From DASUTW01 sp035513995 (GTDB lineage Bacteria > Actinomycetota > UBA4738 > CALAEC01): a stretch of DNA of 5,788 bases. A program made the translations under genes and the position numbers. The stretch lies in contig DATKBL010000125.1 of NCBI GenBank assembly GCA_035513995.1, positions 1 to 5,788 of the forward strand, written 5' to 3'. The notes below the pieces were generated by a model. It made no database searches. It was not told where the DNA came from and saw nothing but the letters and a program-made list of their open reading frames with translations. Shown here in pieces: positions 1-5,205 of this stretch (its first letter is position 1; each line of letters starts with the position of its first letter).

Positions 1-2455
1 CCGGCGTCCGTCGCAGGCTCCGCAGCCCGAGCAGCAGGCCCCCGAGCACGACCAGCGCGATGCCGGCCCCGATGCCCCGGGTCGCGGAGTCGCTGGAGCG
101 GTTGTCGAGCGCGTCCATCGTCAGGACCACACCCGACCCGCCGACCACCACCTCGGCCTGATCGGACGAGGGCGGCCCGTACAGCAGAGACTCGTTCGCG
201 GCGCGCTCGTCCTGCGCGTGCATGAACTGCAGGGTGCGATCGAGCTCGGCGGCCGTCTCGTTCGCCGCGGCGGAGACCTCCTTCACCCCCACCTCGTTGA
301 TGAGGTAGACGCCTTGCTCGATCTGTCCGGCGCCGTCCTTGGCGTCGCCGAGGCCCTCGGACAGACGACCCGAACCGTCCGCCGCCTCGCCGAGACCCGA
401 AGCGAGCCGCCCCGCCCCGTCGCTGATCTGCGTGAGCCCCGAAGTCAGCTCACCCGATCCCGCGTGGGCCTCACCGAGGCCCGCCGTCAGTCGCGAGGAG
501 CCCGCGCGGAGCACGTCCGCACCGACCGCCGCCGCGACCGCCCCGTAGAGGAGCGTATCGGGCGTGTCGACGTCGCCGATCCCGGCGATCGCGTCGCCCA
601 TGCCGTCGGCGAGCTGCAGCGCTCCGAGACGGAGCGCGTTGAGACCGCCGCGGATGCTCGCGTCGGCCGCGTCGGTCGGTTCCCCGATCCCCGCGATGGC
701 CCCACCGAGACCCCCCCCGATCTGCTGGGCGCCCGCGATGATCTGGTCGAGGGCGGCGGCCAGGCCCGCAACGATCTGCTGGATCCCGAGCGCACCCGTC
801 TGGATCGACTGGGCCCCGGTCGAGATCTGCCCGGCCCCGACCCCGATGCCCTGGGCCCCGGCGCCGATCGCCCCCGCTCCCGTCCCGATGTCGCCCGCGC
901 CGGCGGAGATACCCGCCGCGATGGCCGCCACGTTCGGACACGAGACGACCGCGCCGGCGGAGTCCAGGATGCATGCCCCCTCGAGCGTGGCCGCCGCCCC
1001 CTGGATGCCCGCGGCCCCGGCCTGGATCTGCCCGGCGCCCGCCTCGATCTGACCCGCGCCGCCCTGGATCTGACCGGCGCCCACCTCGATCTGTCCCGCG
1101 CCCGTGCCGATCTGCCCGGCGATCGCGTCCACCGACGGGTTGCCGGAGCATGGCGTGCCCCCGCCCACGAGGCAGTCCTTGATCGACTGGGCCCCGGCCG
1201 CGATGCTCCCGCCCCCGCCCTCGGCCGCCTCCAGGCCGGCCTTCAGCGCCGCGAGCGCCATGTCGAGCGCCGCCGCGCCCAGGGCGATCTCGGTCGCCCC
1301 CGCCTGGGCAGCGGGCAGCCCGTCCGCGAGCTTCTGCGCCCCGCGGAAGAGGCGCTTCAGGCCCTTGCTGAGGTCGGTCAGCCCGCCCGTGATCTGGCCC
1401 GACCCGTCGAGGGCGTCGCCCAGCCCCGCGGTCAGCTGACCCGACCCCACCGTCGCCTTCCCTGCGCCCGCCGCGAGCTCACCGGAGCCGCTCGCGGCCT
1501 CCTGGAGGCCCGTCGCCAGCTCCTTGGACCCGTCGAAGAGCTGCTGCATCCCGTCGAGCAGGTCCAGCGTCCCGTCGTGGAGCGAGCCCAGGTTGGAGCT
1601 CAACTCTCCGCTTCCCGCGAACAGGCTCGAGGCGCTCTCGTAGCCGTGCTCGAGCTCCTCCTCCGCGAACGCGAGGAAGGGCCGGTCGCGCGGCGCCACC
1701 GGGACCCCGGTGAGGCGCACGGCTCCGAGCTGGAAGTCTTCGGTGTCGAGCCGGAGCTGGAAGCTCTGCGTGAGCTCGCCGATCGGCGGGACCATCACCA
1801 TGCTCCACCGGACCACAAGGTTGCCGTTCGGGTCGGTGATGATGTCGGCTCCGGGCGCCTCGACCACCGAGAAGCGTCCCTTGTCGAGCTGGAGCTGGAG
1901 CTCGGCGACCATCGGGATCGGCACCTGCTCGATCGCCGTCCTCGTGTTGCCGGCCGCGTCCTCGTAGGTCACCTCGATCGGCTGCGAGGTCACGTTCGAG
2001 ACGTCGAACCCGATGTCGATCGTGCCGGACCTCCCCACGAGATCAGGGCCGTCGATCAGCTCGCCGTTCAGGTAGTAGGCGATCACCATCGAGAGCGGCG
2101 GCTCGACGTCCGGGGTCGAGGCCGTCACGAACTCCTGCGACCCGGAGAGGCCGCGGATCGGCCACTCGATCGTGCCGTCGCCGACCTGGGGGTCACCCGT
2201 GCCGGACAGGTTGCGGAACCCCTCGGTCGGGGCCGAGTCGGTAACGACGATGTCGCCTTGACCGAAGACCCGGAGCTGATCCACCAGCCGGACCGTTCGC
2301 AGCGACCCATCGGCCTCGATCGAGGCGAACAGAGTCTCGTAATCGACGATCTTGTTCGGCATGTCGGTCTGAGCGACCAGTGCCGATGGCGCGCCCGCTA
2401 CGGCGAACAGCCCGAAGAGCAGGAACGCCGCCATCCAACTCCCAAGGCGTCTCAT
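1..2455 (-). CDS. Exported heptad-repeat (x-x-x-Leu-x-x-Gly) membrane-anchored protein, 3' end beyond window
   Basis: I translated 818 residues in an unbroken frame; the stop lies past the window edge. Residues 1-28 form a signal peptide (Arg-Arg, a hydrophobic stretch, then small residues around 20-28). Residues 30-260 look beta-rich and contain an NGEL..LVGRSG.IDI.FDVSN segment (about 130-155), a pattern I associate with actinobacterial and firmicute relatives of the YhgE/Pip heptad-repeat proteins. Residues 279-718 are heptad repeats: Leu-type (GSGELxxGL) at both ends and an Ile-type Gly/Ala core (GAGQI every seven residues) at 449-558. Two cysteine pairs interrupt the core (428/436 and 495/506). 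Residues 794-811 form one transmembrane helix followed by RSLRR, so most of the protein should lie outside the membrane. There is no LPXTG motif. The start is fixed by GGGAGG six bases upstream and by the ATGA overlap with the preceding gene. Its role is unknown; YhgE/Pip relatives include phage-receptor proteins and the type VII secretion component EsaA. The family-level call is fairly secure, the function is not. Confidence 0.85.
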   Translation of the reverse strand, partial: MRRLGSWMAAFLLFGLFAVAGAPSALVAQTDMPNKIVDYETLFASIEADGSLRTVRLVDQLRVFGQGDIVVTDSAPTEGFRNLSGTGDPQVGDGTIEWPIRGLSGSQEFVTASTPDVEPPLSMVIAYYLNGELIDGPDLVGRSGTIDIGFDVSNVTSQPIEVTYEDAAGNTRTAIEQVPIPMVAELQLQLDKGRFSVVEAPGADIITDPNGNLVVRWSMVMVPPIGELTQSFQLRLDTEDFQLGAVRLTGVPVAPRDRPFLAFAEEELEHGYESASSLFAGSGELSSNLGSLHDGTLDLLDGMQQLFDGSKELATGLQEAASGSGELAAGAGKATVGSGQLTAGLGDALDGSGQITGGLTDLSKGLKRLFRGAQKLADGLPAAQAGATEIALGAAALDMALAALKAGLEAAEGGGGSIAAGAQSIKDCLVGGGTPCSGNPSVDAIAGQIGTGAGQIEVGAGQIQGGAGQIEAGAGQIQAGAAGIQGAAATLEGACILDSAGAVVSCPNVAAIAAGISAGAGDIGTGAGAIGAGAQGIGVGAGQISTGAQSIQTGALGIQQIVAGLAAALDQIIAGAQQIGGGLGGAIAGIGEPTDAADASIRGGLNALRLGALQLADGMGDAIAGIGDVDTPDTLLYGAVAAAVGADVLRAGSSRLTAGLGEAHAGSGELTSGLTQISDGAGRLASGLGEAADGSGRLSEGLGDAKDGAGQIEQGVYLINEVGVKEVSAAANETAAELDRTLQFMHAQDERAANESLLYGPPSSDQAEVVVGGSGVVLTMDALDNRSSDSATRGIGAGIALVVLGGLLLGLRSLRRTP
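416..490 (-). repeat. Leu-type heptad segment, copy 2 of an internal duplication
   Basis: This encodes residues 656-680 of the heptad-repeat protein, starting LTAGLGEAHAGSG. It is the partner of the segment at residues 341-365 and lies on the C-terminal side of the core, about 100 residues before the membrane helix region. Confidence 0.7.
776..1204 (-). repeat. Central Gly/Ala/Ile heptad array with duplicated cysteine-pair module
   Basis: This encodes residues 418-560 of the heptad-repeat protein. Isoleucine recurs every seven residues at 449, 456, 463, 470, 477 and 484, and again at 516, 523, 530, 537, 544, 551 and 558. In DNA this appears as GATCTG (Gln-Ile codons on the minus strand) at exactly 21-base steps starting at 1025, 1046, 1067, 1088 and 1109. 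Each run of heptads is preceded by a cysteine pair (428/436 and 495/506) and a VxAIAxxI segment, so the region reads as two copies of a unit about 67 residues long. Confidence 0.8.
1361..1435 (-). repeat. Leu-type heptad segment, copy 1 of an internal duplication
   Basis: This encodes residues 341-365 of the heptad-repeat protein, starting LTAGLGDALDGSG. It aligns without gaps to residues 656-680 with 16 of 25 identities by my count. It lies on the N-terminal side of the Gly/Ala/Ile core. Confidence 0.7.
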
Positions 2456-3018
2456 GCCGGACCTCCCACCATGCCGCCGGCCGGAGCCGAAGCTTCGCCG
2501 TCGGCGTCGTCTTCCTCCGCCGCGATCTCGTACCGCTCGGTGACGGCTCGCGCGAGCGTCGCGCCCACCACGCCGATCAGGACGGCCAGGAGCGCCACGG
2601 TCAGCGTCTCGATCCCGTGGGTCCGGACCGCGGCCGGCGACTCCGCCCAGAGCGGCTCGAACAGCCCGGCGAACGCCGCGAAGCCCACCAGCCCCCCGGC
2701 CACGGGGAACCGCCCTCGGCTCCACACGCCCGCCAACACCAGGAGACCCACGGCGACGCCGCTCGTGATCCCCAGCCACATCCTCGTCACCGGGAAGAAC
2801 TCCGCTACGATCGCGTACGCGGCGTAGCCGGCCCCAACGCCCACCGCCGCTGCCACCGCCGCGTTCAGCCCCCGTGATCCATCGCGCCCGACCGACCCCC
2901 AAAGCGCGAGGCCCGCCACCACCGGCCACGCCACCGAGAGTCGGAGCGCCTCGTGATAGACGAATAGGAGCCCGACCAGCACGCCGAGCAGCCCACCCGC
3001 CACGATCGCTCTCCGCAT
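2452..3018 (-). CDS. Unrecognised six-helix integral membrane protein
   Basis: This 188-residue protein matches no family I can name. Hydrophobic segments fall at about 4-21, 26-43, 52-71, 80-98, 104-121 and 136-156. The N-terminal Arg-Arg suggests a cytoplasmic N-terminus, and six helices would place the acidic C-terminal tail (EEDDADGE near 168-175, then a Gly/Pro/Ala end) in the cytoplasm as well. Glycine-rich helices (GVGAGYAAYA, GGLVGFAAFAGLF) suggest close helix packing. No ATPase, permease EAA loop or catalytic motif is visible. A purine-rich GAGGGGG (3027-3033) precedes the ATG by about eight bases. The gene sits 21 bases after the binding-protein stop, and its own stop overlaps the start of the heptad-repeat gene, so the three are probably translated from one mRNA. 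It could be a membrane partner for either neighbour; that is inference from context only. Confidence 0.8.
   Translation of the reverse strand: MRRAIVAGGLLGVLVGLLFVYHEALRLSVAWPVVAGLALWGSVGRDGSRGLNAAVAAAVGVGAGYAAYAIVAEFFPVTRMWLGITSGVAVGLLVLAGVWSRGRFPVAGGLVGFAAFAGLFEPLWAESPAAVRTHGIETLTVALLAVLIGVVGATLARAVTERYEIAAEEDDADGEASAPAGGMVGGPA
2462..2467 (-). promoter_or_regulatory. Ribosome binding site for the heptad-repeat gene
   Basis: GGGAGG on the minus strand lies six bases before the ATG at 2455. It sits inside the last codons of the membrane-protein gene, whose TGA overlaps this ATG as ATGA. The pair favours translational coupling and fixes the start of a gene whose stop is not visible. Confidence 0.7.
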
Positions 3019-3039
3019 CAGCTTTTCCCCCTCAGTCGT

Positions 3040-4290
3040 TCATCCGGCGAGGATCTCCGCGGCGTCACCCAAGAAGGTGACCTCGATGCCCGCGGGAGTC
3101 TCGGCCCATTGGTAGAACCAGGTGTCTCCTTCGTGGAAGCCCTCGTGATCGTTCGCGTCGTAGTGCCAGGCGATACCGGCCGAGGACTCCTCGGGCCCGA
3201 AATCGAAGCCCGCGTTGAACACCTCCGCCACGGCCGCGGGGTCGGCGGAGCCGGCCTCCTCCGCCGCCTTCGCCCACATCATCACCCCGTCGTAGGTCAG
3301 ATAGGCGGCGCCGGTGACCTTGTCGGCCCCCGACTCGCTGGTCGTTCCCCCCGCGAAGTAGCGCTCCACGTAGGTCTCATGGAACGTCTGCGCGGCCGGC
3401 GAGTCCGTCCCCGCCAGCACGGGGATGGGCGGGGCGACGAACACCGTGCCCACCGCGGTCTCGCGGGCCAGGTCGGCGAACGTGTACGACGTGAGCCCGG
3501 CGAGCCCCAGCAGCTGCGGCTCGTACCCCAGCGAGTCCGCGGCCGTGGCGACCCTGGCCGCGTACGGTCCGATGTGCGAGCCGATGATGATCGCGTCGGC
3601 GTCGGCCTGGCTGGCCGCGAGCACGATCGGCGAGAGGTCGAGCTCGTCTTCGGAGAAGAACTCGACCGTGGCGGCCGTCATGCCCCGAGCGTCCAGCTCC
3701 TCCTCGGCCATCTCCGCGATCGAACGGCCGGTCTCGTTGTCCTCGGCGAGGACCGCGACACTCTCGAATCGCTCAGCCGCGTAGTCGGCGAGCAGCCCCA
3801 CCTGGATGTCGTCCGGGATCATCAGTCGGAACGTGAAGGGGTTGACCTCGGCCTTGAGCTGCGGCCCAGTCACGATCGGGAAGGTGATGACCTCCTCCTG
3901 GCGCACGAGGTCATCGATCGCCAGGTACGAGGTCGTGCCCGGCGGGCCGAAGAGAGCGGAGACCTCCTGGCGCTGGATCAGCTCCCGTGCCACCTCGCTC
4001 GTCTTCGCCGGGTCGAACTCGTTGTCCATCTCCAGCAGCTCGACCTGGCGTCCAAGGACCCCGCCGGCGGCGTTGAGCTCGTCGATCGCGATCGACATGC
4101 CCTCGCGCATGTTCCTGCCGATCGACGCTGCCGTGCCCGAGAAAGGAGCGACGAGGCCGAGCTGGATAGGCTCGGTCGTCTCGCCGCCGCCCCCTCCTTG
4201 GGGAGCGTTGCGCTCCTCGACGCAGGCGCCGGCGACGAGAGCCAGCGCGGTGAGCACCACCAGGGAGCGACCGACCACGGCACGCTTCAT
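3040..4290 (-). CDS. ABC-type branched-chain amino-acid/urea-like substrate-binding lipoprotein (Peripla_BP_6 class)
   Basis: The product is 416 residues, a usual length for LivK-like binding proteins. Residues 1-23 are a lipoprotein signal peptide (MKR, hydrophobic core, LVAGAC), with Cys23 as the predicted lipidation site, so the protein should be tethered to the outer face of the membrane. A Gly-rich linker (about 32-37) leads to the typical first strand, IQLGLVAPFSG, then GMSIAIDELNAAGGVLGR and LFGPPGTTS, all hallmarks of this type I periplasmic-binding fold. Later landmarks are IIIGSHIG and a C-terminal TYDGVMMWAKAAEEAG helix. The ligand cannot be read from sequence; relatives bind branched-chain amino acids, amides or urea, and some act as sensors. 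The frame is open back to 4455, but ATG 4290 is preferred: AGGAGG lies six bases upstream and the signal peptide starts there, whereas the extension would be Arg-rich. No permease or ATPase gene follows within the window, which is unusual. Confidence 0.9.
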   Translation of the reverse strand: MKRAVVGRSLVVLTALALVAGACVEERNAPQGGGGGETTEPIQLGLVAPFSGTAASIGRNMREGMSIAIDELNAAGGVLGRQVELLEMDNEFDPAKTSEVARELIQRQEVSALFGPPGTTSYLAIDDLVRQEEVITFPIVTGPQLKAEVNPFTFRLMIPDDIQVGLLADYAAERFESVAVLAEDNETGRSIAEMAEEELDARGMTAATVEFFSEDELDLSPIVLAASQADADAIIIGSHIGPYAARVATAADSLGYEPQLLGLAGLTSYTFADLARETAVGTVFVAPPIPVLAGTDSPAAQTFHETYVERYFAGGTTSESGADKVTGAAYLTYDGVMMWAKAAEEAGSADPAAVAEVFNAGFDFGPEESSAGIAWHYDANDHEGFHEGDTWFYQWAETPAGIEVTFLGDAAEILAG

Positions 4291-4296
4291 CGTGAA

Positions 4297-4302
4297 CCTC
4301 CT
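4297..4302 (-). promoter_or_regulatory. Ribosome binding site deciding the start of the binding-protein gene
   Basis: AGGAGG on the minus strand lies six bases before ATG 4290. This strong site, together with the lipoprotein signal that begins at the same ATG, rules against the longer frame starting at 4455. Confidence 0.75.
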
Positions 4303-4420
4303 CGATCCGATGCTGCCCCTCGCGCGAGCGCGGTCCAGGGCCGGTGGGTGCGCGCGGGAGGTCCATGGTCTCTTGTCAGGACGCCTGCCCCTCCCATAAG
4401 CGTTCGTCCCTTCGATCCCG

Positions 4421-4437
4421 GCGAGGCGAACCCTCGC
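4421..4437 (-). other. Stem-loop in the predicted leader of the binding-protein operon
   Basis: GCGAGG and CCTCGC form a perfect six-base-pair stem around a five-base loop (GTTCG on the minus strand). If transcription starts near 4444 this hairpin sits close to the 5' end of the mRNA. It has no U-tract, so it is not a terminator. A protective or regulatory role is only a possibility. Confidence 0.35.
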
Positions 4438-4450
4438 GCGGTCCCGGCGG

Positions 4451-4480
4451 AGCATAGATAGCTACTCGATGGTAGGTAAA
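4451..4480 (-). promoter_or_regulatory. Candidate promoter of the binding-protein operon
   Basis: On the minus strand, TTTACC (4480-4475) and TATGCT (4456-4451) are separated by 18 bases and resemble housekeeping -35 and -10 elements. They lie in the most AT-rich patch of the intergenic region. Transcription would start near 4444 and leave a leader of about 150 bases before ATG 4290. The call rests on sequence resemblance only. Confidence 0.35.
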
Positions 4481-4481
4481 T

Positions 4482-4508
4482 GGTCAGGAAGAATCAAACC
4501 GACTGACC
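4482..4508. promoter_or_regulatory. Inverted repeat, possible operator between divergent promoters
   Basis: GGTCAG (4482-4487) and CTGACC (4503-4508) form a perfect 6-bp inverted repeat with a 15-base AT-rich spacer. Half-site centres are 21 bases apart, about two helical turns, so both would face the same side of the DNA. The left half directly abuts the proposed -35 of the minus-strand operon. A dimeric regulator bound here could control both directions; no regulator gene is visible in the window. Confidence 0.35.
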
Positions 4509-4545
4509 TAGGCGGGCCATGAGCGGAAGCGCCGCTCCACGCCCC

Positions 4546-4551
4546 TATGAT
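4546..4551 (+). promoter_or_regulatory. Candidate -10 element of the DUF5317 gene
   Basis: TATGAT is a near-consensus -10 hexamer and is rare in DNA this GC-rich. No convincing -35 is seen 16-18 bases upstream (the region reads GCGGAA). Transcription would begin near 4558, downstream of the alternative ATG 4519, which supports ATG 4606 as the true start. Confidence 0.35.
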
Positions 4552-4560
4552 GTGGGGACC

Positions 4561-4575
4561 CGGGCCGAGGGCCCG
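4561..4575 (+). other. Stem-loop in the predicted leader of the DUF5317 gene
   Basis: CGGGCC and GGCCCG form a perfect six-base-pair all-G/C stem with a GAG loop. It begins a few bases after the start site predicted from TATGAT and ends about 30 bases before ATG 4606, leaving the ribosome site free. It has no U-tract, so termination is unlikely. Confidence 0.35.
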
Positions 4576-4584
4576 TGGGATGCC

Positions 4585-4602
4585 GACGGAGCGGACGGAG
4601 CG
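4585..4602 (+). promoter_or_regulatory. Tandem 9-bp repeat carrying a doubled ribosome-binding motif before the DUF5317 gene
   Basis: GACGGAGCG occurs twice head-to-tail (4585-4593 and 4594-4602). Each copy contains GGAG; the second ends five bases before ATG 4606 and is the likely ribosome site. The first copy is nine bases further upstream and could act as a standby site, or it may be chance duplication in GC-rich DNA. Confidence 0.5.
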
Positions 4603-4605
4603 GGC

Positions 4606-5205
4606 ATGCTGCTGATCGGGGCCTTCCTCGCCATAGGGCTCCTGCTCGGATGGGGGCTGAACGGACATCTGCGCTACCTCGCGGACGTGCGGATCCGCGC
4701 CTGGTGGCTCGCCCCGCTCGCCCTCGCCCTCCAGGCCGCCCCCGCTCCCACGGTCCAGGCCGACTGGGGACGGTTCGTCCCGGCGGGGATGCTCGCACTC
4801 TCGTTCGTGTTGCTGATGGTCGTCGTCACGGTGAACCTCCGCAGCCGCGGGTTCGGGCTGATCCTGCTCGGCCTGGTCCTCAACCTGGGCGTGATCCTCG
4901 TGAGCCAGGGGATGCCGGTGTCGGCTCACGCGCTTCGCGAGATCGGGCACGAGGAGGACATCCAGGCGCTCGCCGATGCGGAGCCCGGAGACAAGCACCA
5001 CCTCGCAACCAGCGAGGATCTCCTGCGACCACTCGGCGACGTGATCCCGGTCCGTGAGCCGTTCGATGCGGTGATGAGCCCGGGCGATGTCCTGATGTAC
5101 ACGGGAGCGGCGCGGTTCCTATTGGCGGCTATGCGGGGTCGTTCGAGGAGAGACCCAGAGCTCGATGGCTCTCCAGATCAGCGTCGGACATCCACGCGGT
5201 ACTGA
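4606..5205 (+). CDS. DUF5317 family membrane protein
   Basis: The product is 199 residues. The N-terminus starts directly with a membrane helix (1-18), followed by LRYLADVRIRAWWLAPLALALQ (22-43), further helices at about 57-77 and 83-100, a GMPVSAHAL motif (102-110), K-HHL and LGDVIPV (130-149), and SPGDVLMYTG leading into a last helix (158-176). This order, and the MPVS, GDVIP and SPGD motifs, agree with my recollection of DUF5317, a family of unknown function frequent in Actinobacteria. The frame is open back to an ATG at 4519, but that adds 29 polar residues ahead of the first helix and lacks a good ribosome site. ATG 4606 has GGAG five bases upstream and lies downstream of a possible -10 element. 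Residues after about 177 are polar and non-conserved and overlap the convergent kinase gene. Confidence 0.8.
   Translation: MLLIGAFLAIGLLLGWGLNGHLRYLADVRIRAWWLAPLALALQAAPAPTVQADWGRFVPAGMLALSFVLLMVVVTVNLRSRGFGLILLGLVLNLGVILVSQGMPVSAHALREIGHEEDIQALADAEPGDKHHLATSEDLLRPLGDVIPVREPFDAVMSPGDVLMYTGAARFLLAAMRGRSRRDPELDGSPDQRRTSTRY

Larger units (their letters stand above)
4291..4605. other. Divergent intergenic region
   Basis: These 315 bases separate the minus-strand operon from the plus-strand DUF5317 gene. They contain the promoter, inverted-repeat and hairpin candidates listed separately. The part nearest the binding-protein gene (4303-4420) is GC-rich leader with a 10-bp palindrome, CTCGCGCGAG (4319-4328), and no other recognisable element. 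I see no tRNA, riboswitch or convincing conserved small gene here. Confidence 0.6.

Noticed and set aside
776..1204. Regular 21-base periodicity considered as a CRISPR-like or regulatory DNA repeat
   Set aside because: The period is a multiple of three and matches in-frame seven-residue heptads of an exported protein; there are no unique spacers of CRISPR size.
218..2827. An 869-codon open frame on the plus strand, the longest complete open frame in the window
   Set aside because: It is antisense to the heptad-repeat gene and crosses into the antisense of the next gene. Its product is Arg/Asp-rich with no domain or signal, while the minus strand has ribosome sites, a signal peptide, ordered heptads and a membrane helix. 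High GC removes stops from the opposite strand.
4291..4455. In-frame extension of the binding protein to an ATG at 4455
   Set aside because: It would put 55 Arg-rich residues before a perfectly placed lipoprotein signal peptide and covers the proposed promoter; ATG 4290 has AGGAGG at ideal spacing.
4365..4457. Possible 30-residue leader peptide on the plus strand with GGGAGG just before ATG 4365
   Set aside because: The ribosome site is only three bases from the ATG, the peptide has no regulatory codon run, and it precedes the proposed plus-strand promoter, so it would probably not be transcribed with DUF5317.
3109..4461. A 450-codon open frame on the plus strand
   Set aside because: It is antisense to the binding-protein gene, whose family motifs and lipoprotein signal are clear. 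The plus-strand product is low-complexity Arg-rich and matches nothing recognisable.
4519..4605. In-frame extension of DUF5317 to an ATG at 4519
   Set aside because: It adds a polar 29-residue stretch before the first membrane helix, has a poor ribosome site, and lies partly upstream of the TATGAT element.
4462..5001. A 179-codon open frame on the minus strand
   Set aside because: It is antisense to the DUF5317 gene; its product is rich in His/Asp/Glu/Arg with no family features, as expected from a mirrored membrane-protein gene.
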